Positions 1-11,628 of a DNA stretch of 64,000 bases are shown here, piece after piece. Origin of the DNA: Pyronema omphalodes (taxonomy: Eukaryota > Ascomycota > Pezizomycetes > Pezizales > Pyronemataceae). The DNA lies in NCBI GenBank assembly GCA_024516155.1, contig JAJJXM010000102.1:54578-118577 (forward strand), read 5' to 3'. Each line of letters starts with the position of its first letter. Position 1 is the first letter of the stretch. Under the pieces are notes generated by a model, which saw only the letters and a program-made list of their open reading frames with translations, did no database searches and was not told the origin of the DNA. The position numbers and the translations under genes are program-made.

Positions 1-1089
1 GATCATCTTATAGGACCGCCATTCATCAATGCAGGCACGTACTCTGGAGGCCATCGAGGGGCTCAAGAGCTTCAATCGTGGGCGTCAGTTGTGATTTCCG
101 CGACCCAATTAGGATAGAATTTTTCTCTATATGCACGGAATAATATTTATTGCCCTTTCATAAACCGGTTCCTCTGGACAAACCAGTTTTCGCAGTTTTA
201 AACAGTTCACCTGGTTTGCCAAGCCTTGCATTCGGTTAACTGGTTTTCGCAGTTCAACCAGTTTATAATACTGGCAGTAAACTGAACTGGGTCGCCGTAT
301 AGTTCTCATATTCCAATAGTCCGTACAGTCCGTTTTGGTCGTCATTTTGAACTGGGTTGTACGACTGGGAGATTTGCCAGAAACTTCCTACATCATGATA
401 CGAAGTTGATTTGCTCTGATTTTCTTGAACGTTCCTAACCTTAAGGTTAACTATGACGTATGCTACAGTCTGAATATACATTTCGAGGCTCTAGCTGTTA
501 CCTTAGAGTCTCACTGGGATCCGCCCCAGAGCGCACTTTCTTTCTTGGGCCTGTTGCCACCTCTCTTCTTCCTGTTGGTTTTTATTCTCGTCGTTACATT
601 TTGGAGCCCTGTTTGCTCGTTTCCCACCTGTCACTCTCAACTCGTCACTCTTAACTCGCCTCTCTCACCTCACCTCACCTTTCTTCTCTACTCTGCTCCT
701 TTTCACTCATCTCCGCTCCTCTTCTCTTCTTTTCACTCTTCTTCTCTCCGCCTCTCTCACTTCGCCCCTCGCCTTTCTCCTCCTCTTCTCAGATTTCTCC
801 TCTCGCCTCTCTCTTCAGCTTTCATTTCATCCTTTTCTCTTCTTCCTCTCACTCCCTGTCTTTGGCTTTTCTCGCTCGATACTCATTCCTCGCTCTTGCT
901 GTGCTTCGACTATCTACCATGATTATGTATCTGTCTTCGTTTTTTTTTTTTTTTTTTTTTTCTTCTTACAGCATTATACGTCTTGTTTACTCGGAGCTGC
1001 TTCATGCTCGTTCTCGGATTCGATTAGTGTTTCCAAGCCTATTCTCCTTCCTTCCGGGTCATCTTCCATAGCGGGAGCATTACTTACCT
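1..1089. other. No gene seen; AACTGG/CCAGTT-rich repeats and pyrimidine tract
   Basis: No convincing coding sequence. At about 165-370 the motif AACCAG/AACTGG recurs in both orientations, and GTTTTCGCAGTT occurs twice in direct orientation (near 186 and 246), suggesting a worn repeat or transposon end. From about 600 to 930 the plus strand is a C/T-rich tract, followed by a T homopolymer at about 940-961. Open frames here are by-products of the pyrimidine bias. Confidence 0.4.
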
Positions 1090-1700
1090 GTGCCCGTATC
1101 TACTCCACGGTGGCAATCTTGGTAGTGGAGATCATGGTGGTAAGGGCCTTGGTTTCAGCGGGAGAGTAGAGTATCACCTGGAGTGGGGCAGGGTAGTTCC
1201 TGTGAAGCTTTGGTTCGCAACAGAGTTTATTTCTCTGTACTTGGTATTTTGGGCAGCCTAGGATAAGGTGTTTGGGTGTTTGTGGGGGTTGCAGTGGACA
1301 GGTGCATCTGGGTGAAGGATATCTTTCTGATTTCGTCTTTGATAGGTAATCCAAAAAAATATCCTTGACCGGTTCTCAGGCCTAGGATGGCTGATGAGAA
1401 TTTTCGGGTCATAATTGTCTATGCTGTGTCTAGCTGTCTTCAATGAGGTGATTTGTATGTTTTCGGCTGTTTTTGCTGTTCATACCATTCCTTCCACTCC
1501 TTCAATTTCTGGCCTCGGGTTTGTCTTTTGAGCCAGGAAAAGGATACTACATGCGTGCGGTTCGGTTTTTGAGAGGTTTCAGCTTTGGCAAGGTGATCTA
1601 CTCCTCATTAACTTGGATTTGTGTGTGTCCCGGTACCCATGTGTAGTTCTTTCACTTCTTCTCTCATACAACTTGCTTTATGCATAGGGATCCAGTCAGG
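1090..1700 (-). mobile_element. Decayed LINE fragment (RNase H to C-terminal zinc knuckle)
   Basis: Read on the minus strand, about 1620 to 1090 encodes in shifting frames a retrotransposon RNase H end: a WVPGHT stretch, then NEE-VDHLAKAET, then KLKEWKEWYEQQ, a segment FSSAILGLRTGQGYF, a Cys/His knuckle (CTCPLQPPQTPKHLILGC) and a tail ending LTTMISTTKIAT. WVPGH plus NE-D and a terminal CCHC knuckle is the standard C-terminal layout of fungal LINE ORF2 proteins. In-frame stops and at least two frameshifts separate the pieces, so it is dead. It is much more diverged than the full-length LINE at 51945-57987 and probably belongs to another family. Confidence 0.7.
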
Positions 1701-3337
1701 ATGGGATCGTTGTGGTTTCAGAGTCATCAGAAGAGACGCTAGGATACATATGTTGCTGATAAACCCATGAAAGAAAGAATAAGAGGGTCTACTAGGGGTT
1801 GTATTGGAAATTTTTGATAGAGTTTTTGCTAGTGCAACAGGACACATAATACAAAGAGATGGAGCGAGAACTGATGAGGCGTATTACTTAGGCTTAAGAC
1901 CTTGGAAAATCAGATAGAGCCAAACACATGAGAATCAAACCGGATGACCATTCTGATTTGCTTGTGACGTGGCACGTGTTCAGGAGCATGAGCGAATGTG
2001 CACATGTGGTCACTCGCGCGTGCTTTTGATGCTTATACATAAGTCAAAAATCAGCCAATGTCAGCCCATTAAACGCAGGCAACATCTGAATCTATATTTA
2101 GAAATAGTTCAGTCCCAATTACCGGGATTCAACATCCCTTGGATATGGGATCTCGGCGAATCAGGAATGGATATCTTTGTGGTTGAAGAGATGACGAACC
2201 TGGCTATTGGAATAGATATCCGCTTAACAGTTCTTTCTCCGTCCACGTCAAACTTACATTTGTCCCACGGTTCTACCGTCGTTGAGTAAACGTGAATATC
2301 GATACGGTAAATTCCGCATGGGAGACAGAAAAAGACGGTCAAGCATCAGACTGAAGACCCTGAACCACATGGGCTTTGGAATCCAGAGCTTTCCATGATG
2401 ACGACACCGTTTACCATTTATTGCACTGGCTTCAGTGTTTCTATGATAGTCGTACGTTTAGTTTCCTCTGCCTAATAACATGCTGCGGCAAATGTATATC
2501 AGGATATACTCAACACCATATACGAAACCGCTGTCAATTCAGCCAGGTTATCAGCTGTATGCGCATAATCAAAATGATTTAAACCGGTACTGGTTCTTGC
2601 AATTGTAACCCAACTCCATAACTCCCTGCCTTATCGTATCGTGATCCTCATTTATCCTAAAGCTACATACGATACTTATGCGCAGCAAGGATGAATCATG
2701 AAGTTAACCCAGTCGGGGCGCACAAAGTATCATTATCATACTGCCGCGTGCATCCGGACGAATCATTAAAATTAGGTCATGAACAATTAAGCTTCCTATG
2801 TGCATCCAGACCTTGCCGGGATATCTGCAAATCCCCTGCATTCAGCCATCTGAGCCATCTAACCTCCCACCAGCCGCCAGGGTTCCTGGTTTCAGCTGAT
2901 ACAAGTGGTGTAGGCATGCAGATGGAATCTGGGTGAGCGGATTCACTGCGAGGTCAAAATTATGTAACCTGAACTGAAAAATGGAGTGCCCGACGGAATG
3001 TCCTGTTACGGGCCGTTATCAACCTTGATACAACGTCTAGACATCGTCCTGGATACCATGTGCATATCAAGTTTGATATCGATAACCCTCCTCGTTATGC
3101 TAGCCCTAGGACCATGAAAAGTGTGTCTGGGGTTCCAATGTAACGGCTATACAGTTTGTAGATCTTAGATGCTGTAAGTGTCCGGTTGCTTTGACTATGT
3201 TTTGAAAGCATAAATATCTTGACACATTTCCTTGTATTATAGTTAACTGCCTTTGTTTTCTAAAACCACCAACCAAAGTCTTTTACTCTAATATATTATA
3301 TATTATTCACGAAGATTATCACCTGCAAATCGAAAGC
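1701..3337. other. Intergenic, no gene recognised
   Basis: Short open frames (for example about 1969-2289 and 2691-2936) lack recognisable domains, signal peptides or fungal splice-linked continuations. I see no RNA gene or repeat boundary. Confidence 0.4.
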
Positions 3338-3861
3338 ATGAAGATTTCTCAGCTTGCTTGCGCCGTTACTCTGATAGTCGGGGCTTGGGCGACTCCCGTA
3401 GTTCAGCTAGTTGGACGCGGCGACGCTTCTTTTGGATGCCCTAACGTTTCCAGTGAGTTTTCTCTAACTTTACGGGGATTCAACGGGGCGTTAACTAATC
3501 TTTAAAGACTGTAAATCTGTCTGCCGAACCGTAAGAATAACCAATAGGTTTTGGGTATCGGCCGAGAAACCGTTAGCTGATAATAGAACAGCAAGTGGAT
3601 AAATACGGAACACCCGCCTGTCGTGGTGAATGTGTTCGGGATGATCATACTTATACGTCCCCCAGCCCAAATATACCCTTCAACCAAGCTAACGAACTTT
3701 TACATGAACAGAGATGCCTCTGCGTTTTTTGCGCGGTAAATGAGCCATATATGTCTGTTACACGGACTGTTATCACCCGGCCTCCAACTTGGGGAATCAC
3801 CGTTACCAGAACGATGATCAATCCTACGGCAACAGTAACTCGGGATGTGGAGTTATCCTAG
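3338..3861 (+). CDS. Small secreted cysteine-rich protein, 135 aa (3 exons)
   Basis: Predicted exons 3338-3452, 3508-3530 and 3592-3861; the introns (55 and 61 nt) have GTGAGT and GTAAGA donors, and all junctions keep frame. The product starts MKISQLACAVTLIVGAWA, a clear signal peptide of about 18 residues, then a region with CPNVSNCKSVC, CRGEC and CLCVFC. The paired CxxxC and CxC spacing resembles disulfide-knotted small secreted proteins; the C-terminal half is Thr/Val-rich with repeated TVTR-like stretches. Function is unknown; likely extracellular (effector, antimicrobial or wall-associated are all possible). It stands alone between intergenic stretches. The 23-nt middle exon is unusually short but supplies two Cys and restores frame, which supports the model. 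Confidence 0.62.
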
Positions 3862-6128
3862 GTATCTCGGTTGGTTCAGTGTCAGGAAGTGCTTGGATAT
3901 ATTCAGGATTTGTAATGGTGCTTTGATGTAGCTTCTTGTCCGAATAAATGGAATTGCACTATTGCGTTACGTCTGTTCCAAACGTGAAATGATCTTATTG
4001 AGTGTTGTCTCAATCGCCCTGGAAGCAAAGAATGTGCGAGATTCAATTTGACATACGAAGTAATAACAGTTGCCATAGCAATGATACAGTCGCAAGAGCT
4101 AAACTTGGCCACACACGAAAGCTACTTAAGAACCTTCTGAATGACATCTCTACATCCCTCTTCTCCTGACACTGGTCGTACATTGCGGATATTAGAAGTG
4201 GTCTGATTCGTCTTTAGGCAGTTTTTGACTATTGGTTCATCTATAAGTAAGTCAACAATGCCTGGGATAAAAGGTTCATTATCCAACGTTTGTAACTATT
4301 TTAAATACCCATGATGGTCACCGCGCGTCTGCAGTTATGATGTTAATAATGCGCAAGTTAAGCCCTGGCTACTGATTCCTGAATATAGCGGTATATACAG
4401 ATGTATCAAAACTGATGAATCCTAGCCGCAGAAGCTGAACTGGCTCGCCCCTGCACATATCATAGTGGCCACTTGCCTTCGACAGCCTACAGACCGTATA
4501 CCCCAGCCATCTTCGCTTGATTCTTTAAATCTTGAGCAAGTAATTGATACGAAAAGCTGTCTTGAATCTTTAGTGATTAGCGATACGAATTTTCAGCTTT
4601 CTAGACATCTTTACAACTCATTGAGCTAGAAATAGCGCAGGTGCCACAGTTTTCAATAGCGACAGCCTTTGCACGACGTTGCATTAACACGTGACAGAAC
4701 TGGGGTAGGAAGCGAGAAGCTTTATTTTTGTCCAAAATCGGTTGGTCCCCGCCCCCTGTTAATTCCACATATATCATACTTCGCTAAGCCTTGCTAAGCC
4801 TGTCCGCCGGAGAACCAGCTGGCGGGCATGGGGCATCCCGGCAACAACAAACAGCATATGCGTCGAGTGACCCTGCATGATCGGCCCGGACAGCACCGGA
4901 TGGCCGGAGTTGACCTTTCCTCAATCTATGCACAGACAGGTATTATATATGAAAAAGTTCCTTTTCATAGATGGACTTTCTTCAAATTTTATGAGGTAAT
5001 AAAGCCGTTCATATGTCTCTTATCATTGTGTTATGAATTGCTAAAACGCAGGCAGCAGCAGGAAAATATAGAGAACGTTATTTATTTCCAGCAAAATAAA
5101 GTGATTGTATTACCTCAGAATATTAATACTTCTCCGCGTTTTCTACAGAAATAGAAAATTGGGCCTGCGTTGTTGGCGTTCATACTTCATGTGAAATGCA
5201 GAACAGGATTGAACCTTAATCCTGCTTCTACCACGATATCGTTCCTGTAACCCACGCCGATTATCTCCTAATCCACACTTTCTACATCAATAAGTTATTC
5301 CACCTGGGTTTGGAGTACTTATCTCGCTTTACCCACCATTCATGATGAAGCCTCGGGAGATCATTGTGCCCTGAACCATGGATTAGGTGGCAAGTCCCTC
5401 AAACGCGTGGCGGACTAGGAAAATATTTTTGATCCAATGATGGTTTTAGACCTCATATATCGATCAGACCCAAGAAAACATGCATCGAATAGAACTTTAT
5501 ATCTAGACTTACATGGATTATCATCTCAGCCGCATGTGCTTATCCCCTCAGATGATTTCAGAAAATCTAGATCATCGAATCAAACCCCCATATTTCGCGT
5601 TTTTCATAACCCTAGTATCTACCCCGCCGCGGTTCTTCATGACGCTAATAGAAATTCATACCAAACAGTTCCATGGATTTACTCAATTGGGGTGATCCGT
5701 TCCACGCAAGAGCTCAAAAGCTGGAGTCAAGAAAAGAAAAAACATGCTTCGTGTACTACTATTGACTTACCCAGACTCCACAATTTGATCAAAAGCATTA
5801 AGGCTGAGATAGTTGGCGTCCCGATACTTCCGACTTATGGAACAGTTTTTCTAAAGTTGCATCATGGGTTTCTGTGATACCTCGCCTCAGAGGAACAAGA
5901 ATAGTCACTGTAATCGACTGGATTACAGAATAGTGATGAGCGGGTGTTCCTGATAACTATATAAACCGCATACTGCTCGTGTCTACAGTCTCTTCTCTCA
6001 TCATCGACACTGTCGCTTTCTCCTTTCCCATCATCTACACTATCGCTTATCTACACTCTCGCTATCTCGCAAAGCCATCTTCTTCTTCACTTCTTGAACA
6101 TTTATCAAATACCTATTCATAAGTCAAA
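3862..6128. other. Intergenic, no gene recognised
   Basis: Contains open frames of 108 aa (4828-5154) and 146 aa (5437-5877) with no motif, signal peptide or family resemblance that I recognise. Just upstream of 6129 is a C/T-rich stretch (about 5985-6090), a common feature of fungal core promoters. Confidence 0.4.
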
Positions 6129-6887
6129 ATGAAGTGGGCCTCAGTCTTCCTCACATTCGTTGCCGGAATCGCTCTTGCAGAGCCTATTCCCAGACCGCAA
6201 AACAATGGTGTCGTGAAACCCGACCCAAATCAAGTTTGGATTGATGGTGTGACATATGGTGGTAGTGGATGCCCTCAGGTATAAACCCTCTCCATCTTTC
6301 CATGTTAATTAGCATGACTAATTCCATCAACTTAGGGCTCCGCTAGTGTATCACTTTCAACCGACCGCCAGTCATTTACCGTGATTCTTGATAAATACAT
6401 TGTCAACACCGGCCCGGATGTCAGCATCACCAACTCTCGCAAGAACTGCCAGCTTAATGTTCGGCTACACTATCCCGGCGGTTTCCAGTACTCGGTTTAT
6501 TCGTCTGATTACAGAGGATATGTTCAGCTTGATAAGGGTGTGACTGGTACTCAGAAGGCGACTTACTATTTCGCCGGTAACACAGCGCAAGCTAGCGCTG
6601 AATTTAAAGTCTCCGGTCCCATCAGCCAGGTAATCTCCCGCCCTTGCCACTCTCTAACCCTCCCGCAACTAGTATTCTAATATTCTTAGGACTACCTTGC
6701 CCATGACGAAACTTCTTTCACATCTACCGTCTGGTCTCCCTGTGGAGAATTTGCCGCTCTCAATGTCAACTCCCAAATTCGTGTTGACAATTCAGGAAAC
6801 AGAAAGGGTACCGGGCTTATGACAACCGACAGTATTGACGGAAAGGTCACCTTCAAGGTTGGAGTACAATGGAGGCAATGTAAATAG
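6129..6887 (+). CDS. DUF4360-type secreted protein, 213 aa (3 exons)
   Basis: Exons 6129-6278, 6336-6629 and 6690-6887; both introns fall between codons (donors GTATAA, GTAATC; acceptors TTAG). The protein starts MKWASVFLTFVAGIALA, a signal peptide cut near residue 18, followed by GGSGCPQGSASVSLS, a central KNCQLNVRLHYPGGFQYSV..DYRGYVQLDKG block and a C-terminal SPCGEFAALNVNSQIRVD ending WRQCK. This is the arrangement of the fungal DUF4360 family of secreted proteins: GCP near the N-terminus, a KNCQ motif, DYRGY, and two late Cys. The biochemical role of the family is not known. Length and motif order look complete, so I consider it intact. A Harbinger element begins 133 bp downstream. Confidence 0.85.
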
Positions 6888-7017
6888 AGTGGGGTTGGGA
6901 TGCTTGGGTATCGTCACCTGGGGTGATTGACTGAGGGGTCATGTCTGTTTGGTTTGTTGCTTTGAATGAGATTGACCGAGTTATTTAGTGTTTGCAATGT
7001 ACGTTGTTTTTAGGAGA

Positions 7018-7720
7018 TTAGGCCGCGTTTGGTTCGCCAACGGCCGTTTGGTGCAAACGGTCTCAAAACGGTCGGACCATGGAGCAACCGTTATGATTTT
7101 GTGCTGAGAAGGTGTTTGGTTGGGCGACCGTCTGTTGCCACGCAGAGACCCCTGTCGCCCCACCAAACATCTTCAACGCTGCTGCAAATTTTGACCGTGA
7201 AGACTTCCTTCCCCAGTGTACAGATCAATTTCCGGTCCCAACAATGCCGCCCAAGAGTACGAAGAGACGCAGCAAACGTGAGGCAACTCTAAAAACGTGC
7301 TGGTAGGCATCCTGAGGATTTCGAGAGCTCGGCGTGGATGGGCATCGAGGATTTCGCGCGTGAAAATGTCTCCAGTGCGAATGGAGGTGCGGACAGGCGT
7401 CTTTAAAAGGTAGAAACGTGCGTACAAGGCGAGAATAATGGCGATTTTACGGCGTTTTAGTTGTATTTTTTTGCGTTGTGCGAGGGCTTCTTCCGGAGTC
7501 ATTTTTTTCGGTGGTTGTGTTGCGTCTTGTCAGTTGCAAACGGTTGCAAACGGTGCTGGCGAGGTCCTTTTGCAACCGTTTACAACCGTTTGGGACTGGA
7601 AAATGAAACGGTTGGTGCCAAACCAAACACCCCCGACCGTTTGCAAAACGGTCAACCTCTCGCAAACGGTCATTTTACTAGTAAATCCTAACGGCCGTTG
7701 GCGAACCAAACGCGGCCTTA
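7018..7720 (-). mobile_element. Truncated PIF/Harbinger-type element with TTA target duplications
   Basis: The element occupies 7021-7717 (697 bp) and is flanked by TTA at 7018-7020 and 7718-7720. Its ends are perfect 28-bp inverted repeats beginning GGCCGCGTTTGGTTCGCCAA. A 3-bp TTA duplication plus a GG..GTTTGG terminus is typical of PIF/Harbinger elements. Subterminal regions carry many copies of CAAACGGT in both orientations, likely transposase-binding sites. A minus-strand frame (7502-7173) has RRKIAIILALYARFYLL and a later LEILRMPTSTFLELPHV, resembling the N-terminal helix-rich part of Harbinger transposases (..LRMs..tFl.L); the catalytic DDE part is missing. So it is an internally deleted, non-autonomous derivative. 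Confidence 0.85.
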
Positions 7721-10700
7721 TTGATTTATTATGTCTGCGTTTTTCGTTTCGTGAAATTGACTATTCATATTCGTATTCATGATACCGAATAGCAAATACC
7801 AAATACTAATTCCCTAAACTCAATCCCAAGCTTCTAGATTGCACTTTCCCGATACCTTAAATCTGTTATCTTTGCACTTTTAGGATAACCCTCGTTTAAA
7901 TGAACCTCGTTAATCATAAGGCATCATCTTGTAATCGAATCATATTTCGGTTACTTACTTTAGTTCTATGTGGATGCATAAGACATGTAAAGCACAAATT
8001 TCCATCAAGGAGTAGTCTCCCAGCCTTGCAGGATCCCTCACACAATCATATCACCGGAAGACCTACATAGAAAAGCTCTGGAAGCTTCTGGGGGACGGAG
8101 TACTTTGGTCTTGGTAACTGCAACCTAGGCAGCGCCTTAGCCCCTATGTTCATTTATCGGGTATTATAATCTACGCGAAACATAATCTATGATTACATAT
8201 GTAGTGTAACTAAGGCTAGAACCTAGGAATCCCTCGGGAATAGGAGACACTTACATATATCAACTGATTGCTTGTCGATAACCGATAACCAATCAAACTT
8301 TCTAGAACTTCGGGTACATACAGGGCTTTGATAAGTTCTAGATCCTTTAATTTCAATATTTTGGGAACTTCGTAGCGAGCAGCTGAAAAGGAAAGGTCGG
8401 GTTGGGTTTGTGGAACATGAAACGTGAAAGTGCGACTCAAGGTCTACCAAGGGATTATGGTGCCATGGAAAAAGAAGGATACATACATTTATGTATCAGA
8501 TGTAATTATTCCAATTTTATAAAACGACGGATAGTAATTATCTGTCTATCTATCCAGAGACTGGAATACCATGAACATGCGCATGATGCCTCTCCCATTA
8601 GGCATCGGAATTTCGACTCGACAAACCCAGAGTATATACTCGGCAAGCTTAGCCGGACAGCCGGGTTCTTAAAGTGGCACAGACACGCAACATGACGTAT
8701 TGAAGTAACTGGTCACTCCATATCAAAGACACGGCCAGTTATCATTAATCCCCGGAGCAGAAAGTGTATAATTTCCAGCCTGACAAAAGTAAGTGATTAA
8801 GTTAGTACATAAGTAAATGTTTCTGTTTGAAAATCCCTTTAATGTATACTCGGGTCCCATTATACCCGACCAAATATTCCAGTATACCCATTTAAATCAC
8901 GTGTTGATACCATTCGCTCTGGCTTACATAGCTCATGTAGCTTATGTACATAGCTTGCTCCAGCATGGTCCACAGTCAGTACATACATATTCGCATCACA
9001 ACCGATATCCGTGAATGGCTATCTACAATCTCGGCATCGATCGAGGCTGTGCTTACATATGGCATCATATATATGCAGGTACCAAGTACTCATCATATGA
9101 TATGCAACTTTATGTACATATGTATGTATGTACCAGCGGAAACAAAAAACAAAAAACACCCGAAGCTTATATGTATGTACATACATACATATAGCGCCAT
9201 ACCTGCAACGGTCGGTCGAGTTGGTATTTAATACGCGCCGGCTCTAAAGTACGTTGCATAAATTCTCCAAAGGTATTGTACATATGTAGACACGGCGGTA
9301 AAATTGTGAAGGGTTGGTTATGAGTAAGTTAACACGGTACAATGGTGAACACAGTACGATAGTATACACAGTACAAAAGTTCACAGACACAGTACGATAA
9401 TGTACACAGTAGTATAACCAACGGTATCTGCATAGTAATTTTTCTTTCATAGCGGTACAAAAAGAAATGTATGTATTGGATTTGGTTAAATGATTTTAAC
9501 GTGGTTTACAGCAGATCCACACAGTTCCACCACCTAAAGCATACCTTGAATCTCGTGGAAGAGAGAGTATAAGATAAAAGTGACATAATCTACACTGCGA
9601 CTGTAATCGATCATCAGACGGGGGTCTAAATATTCAACACACCCAGTAAAGTAATGTATATATTCCTACCTATTACCAATACATCATCTATAGTCCATAG
9701 CTACAGCCGCATCAGGTACACAGCATAGCAAAAAATCCATCATTACGATAGTACTGTTTTATTGCATTCACCATGTAGTGTAAGGCAACACACCACAATC
9801 ACCATTCTCTTCATGATGATTTTCCACAAACTTCCACAAACTCTGTCTATCTATAATCCCCCATGTCATCTCCTATCACCATATCCATAAGTGCAACGAT
9901 ATTATATACAGCCACCCGGCTTGCCGGAGTGTCAGAAGATATAGGCTAGGTACCATATGGTATGTTATGGTGCAACATACAGGCTTATGCTTATGCTTAT
10001 TCTTATGCTTATGCTTATGCTGACGATTATGCTTATGATTATGCTTAGAAGGAAATGCGTTAACGGGTACTTAGGCCCTTAAGCACTCAGGCACTCAGAC
10101 AGACACTCAGGTACCCAGGCAAAATCGCCATCACAGGTCTCTTTACCCTCCTCCCTCCCTCCCATGCTGCATACTGCATACCCTTAACTTTACCCTTACT
10201 TACTTACCTACCTACCTACCCTACCTACCATTCCGGTATAAATGACGGTATGATATCTGCGCTTACTGCTTTTACTGCTTACTGCTTGCTGCTTCCGATT
10301 GCGGGCCTGGCTGGATGGATGATGGATGGCTGATGGCTGATGTCAGGCGTGCATGCCTGATTTTTATCTTTGGGGCTTTGTGGCTTGATGGGTTTGTGGC
10401 TTATGGGCTTTAGGGCTTTGGGGTGCGGGTATGACGGGATGGAATGGGATGGAATGGGATGGGATGGGATGATGCCATGCCATATCGTACCGTACATCAG
10501 GAGATGGGAGGAGATGGGAGAAGAGGGGGGTTAGTAATTCTTTGAAGCATAGTATAGTTACTACCCAAAGCTTCCTAAGTTTACAGAGCGTTATCATTCC
10601 TGACAATCAATACTATCAAACCATCACTGCAGGCCACAAGATGAAATACCACGAATCATGAAAGAGATCGTATCATGGATAATGAAATAGTTGTTTCTCT

Positions 10701-11628
10701 ATAGGTTTCATTGCAACTTGTATATGTAGTTTATACTTCTTTCTTTTGCGCAATGCTTCTGCAATGCTTCGATATTAACTCAGTTAGACTTATCCTCCTC
10801 CTCCTCTTCCTCTTTCTCCTATGTAGTCCTCTTCTGCGCATTATAGCTGCATATATCCTTTCCTATCCCTTCTCTCCTTCTCTCTATTCCTGTCTTCCAA
10901 ATTCCAAATCCAATCACAAAAGATATTCCCTTCTCTAACATACCAGGTAACCTCAGAATTAACCACACCATATTCCCTCCCCCAAGTCCCTCCACTTACA
11001 AGAAACGAAAAAAAAGCGGAAGTACTACACCGAAACCAACCAACCAATCCAGATAAAAAAAGTCCCTGCGAAATTCCTTTATCAATAAAAAAAAATATCC
11101 TACAAACCCAAATTCTTCTCGGCAAGCAAAACGTCAAACTTTTCATGCCCATGTATAAATAAAAGACAACCTCTCCGAAACAATAATCCCAAGAAGCTTC
11201 AAGGATTCCAGTATCCCTACAGCTGCTGCTAATAAAACAATAAAGCAAAAATACAGAATAAGCCAATCCCAGATAATAACTATAACAAGAAACAAGCAAA
11301 AAAAAAACAGTAAAACAAATAGAAAAGATAAGAAGAATAAGAAGATATTAGATCGCGTAATTATAGCTGGTTAAACCATTTTCAGGGCTTTACCGTGGCT
11401 TTTGTTTTTGGCCTTGCTTTTTGCGAATATTAAAATATGTTAATGTATGCTTTCAACAAAACAAGACAAAGCAAAGCAAAGCAAAACCCTGAAAAAAAAA
11501 ACAAGTGTATGATATCCCTCCCAACCTAAAAAAAAAGGAAAACGCCCCATAAGTAATCATAGCAAAACTGCAAACTGTAAACCGCAAGCTGTAAAAAAAA
11601 TCAACTGGAATCTTTCTGTAAATCATAA
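7721..11628. other. Gene-free stretch with microsatellites
   Basis: No convincing gene on either strand. Simple repeats include ATGT/ACAT-rich tracts around 9110-9195, a TTATGC-type array at about 9981-10047, a TACC tract at about 10200-10230 and a GGGAT/GGAAT array at about 10436-10470. The region lies downstream of the areB-like gene. Confidence 0.45.

Noticed and set aside
425..922. Plus-strand 165-codon frame rich in Leu/Ser/Phe/Pro
   Set aside because: Direct result of a C/T-rich tract; looks hydrophobic only because of composition.
5437..5877. Plus-strand frame of 146 codons
   Set aside because: No motif, signal peptide or splice-linked extension; composition like surrounding intergenic DNA. 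Could be an orphan gene but unsupported.
9980..10050. Regular TTATGC/ATTATG repeats considered as a CRISPR-like or telomeric array
   Set aside because: Contiguous short tandem repeat without spacers; the unit is not a known telomere repeat.
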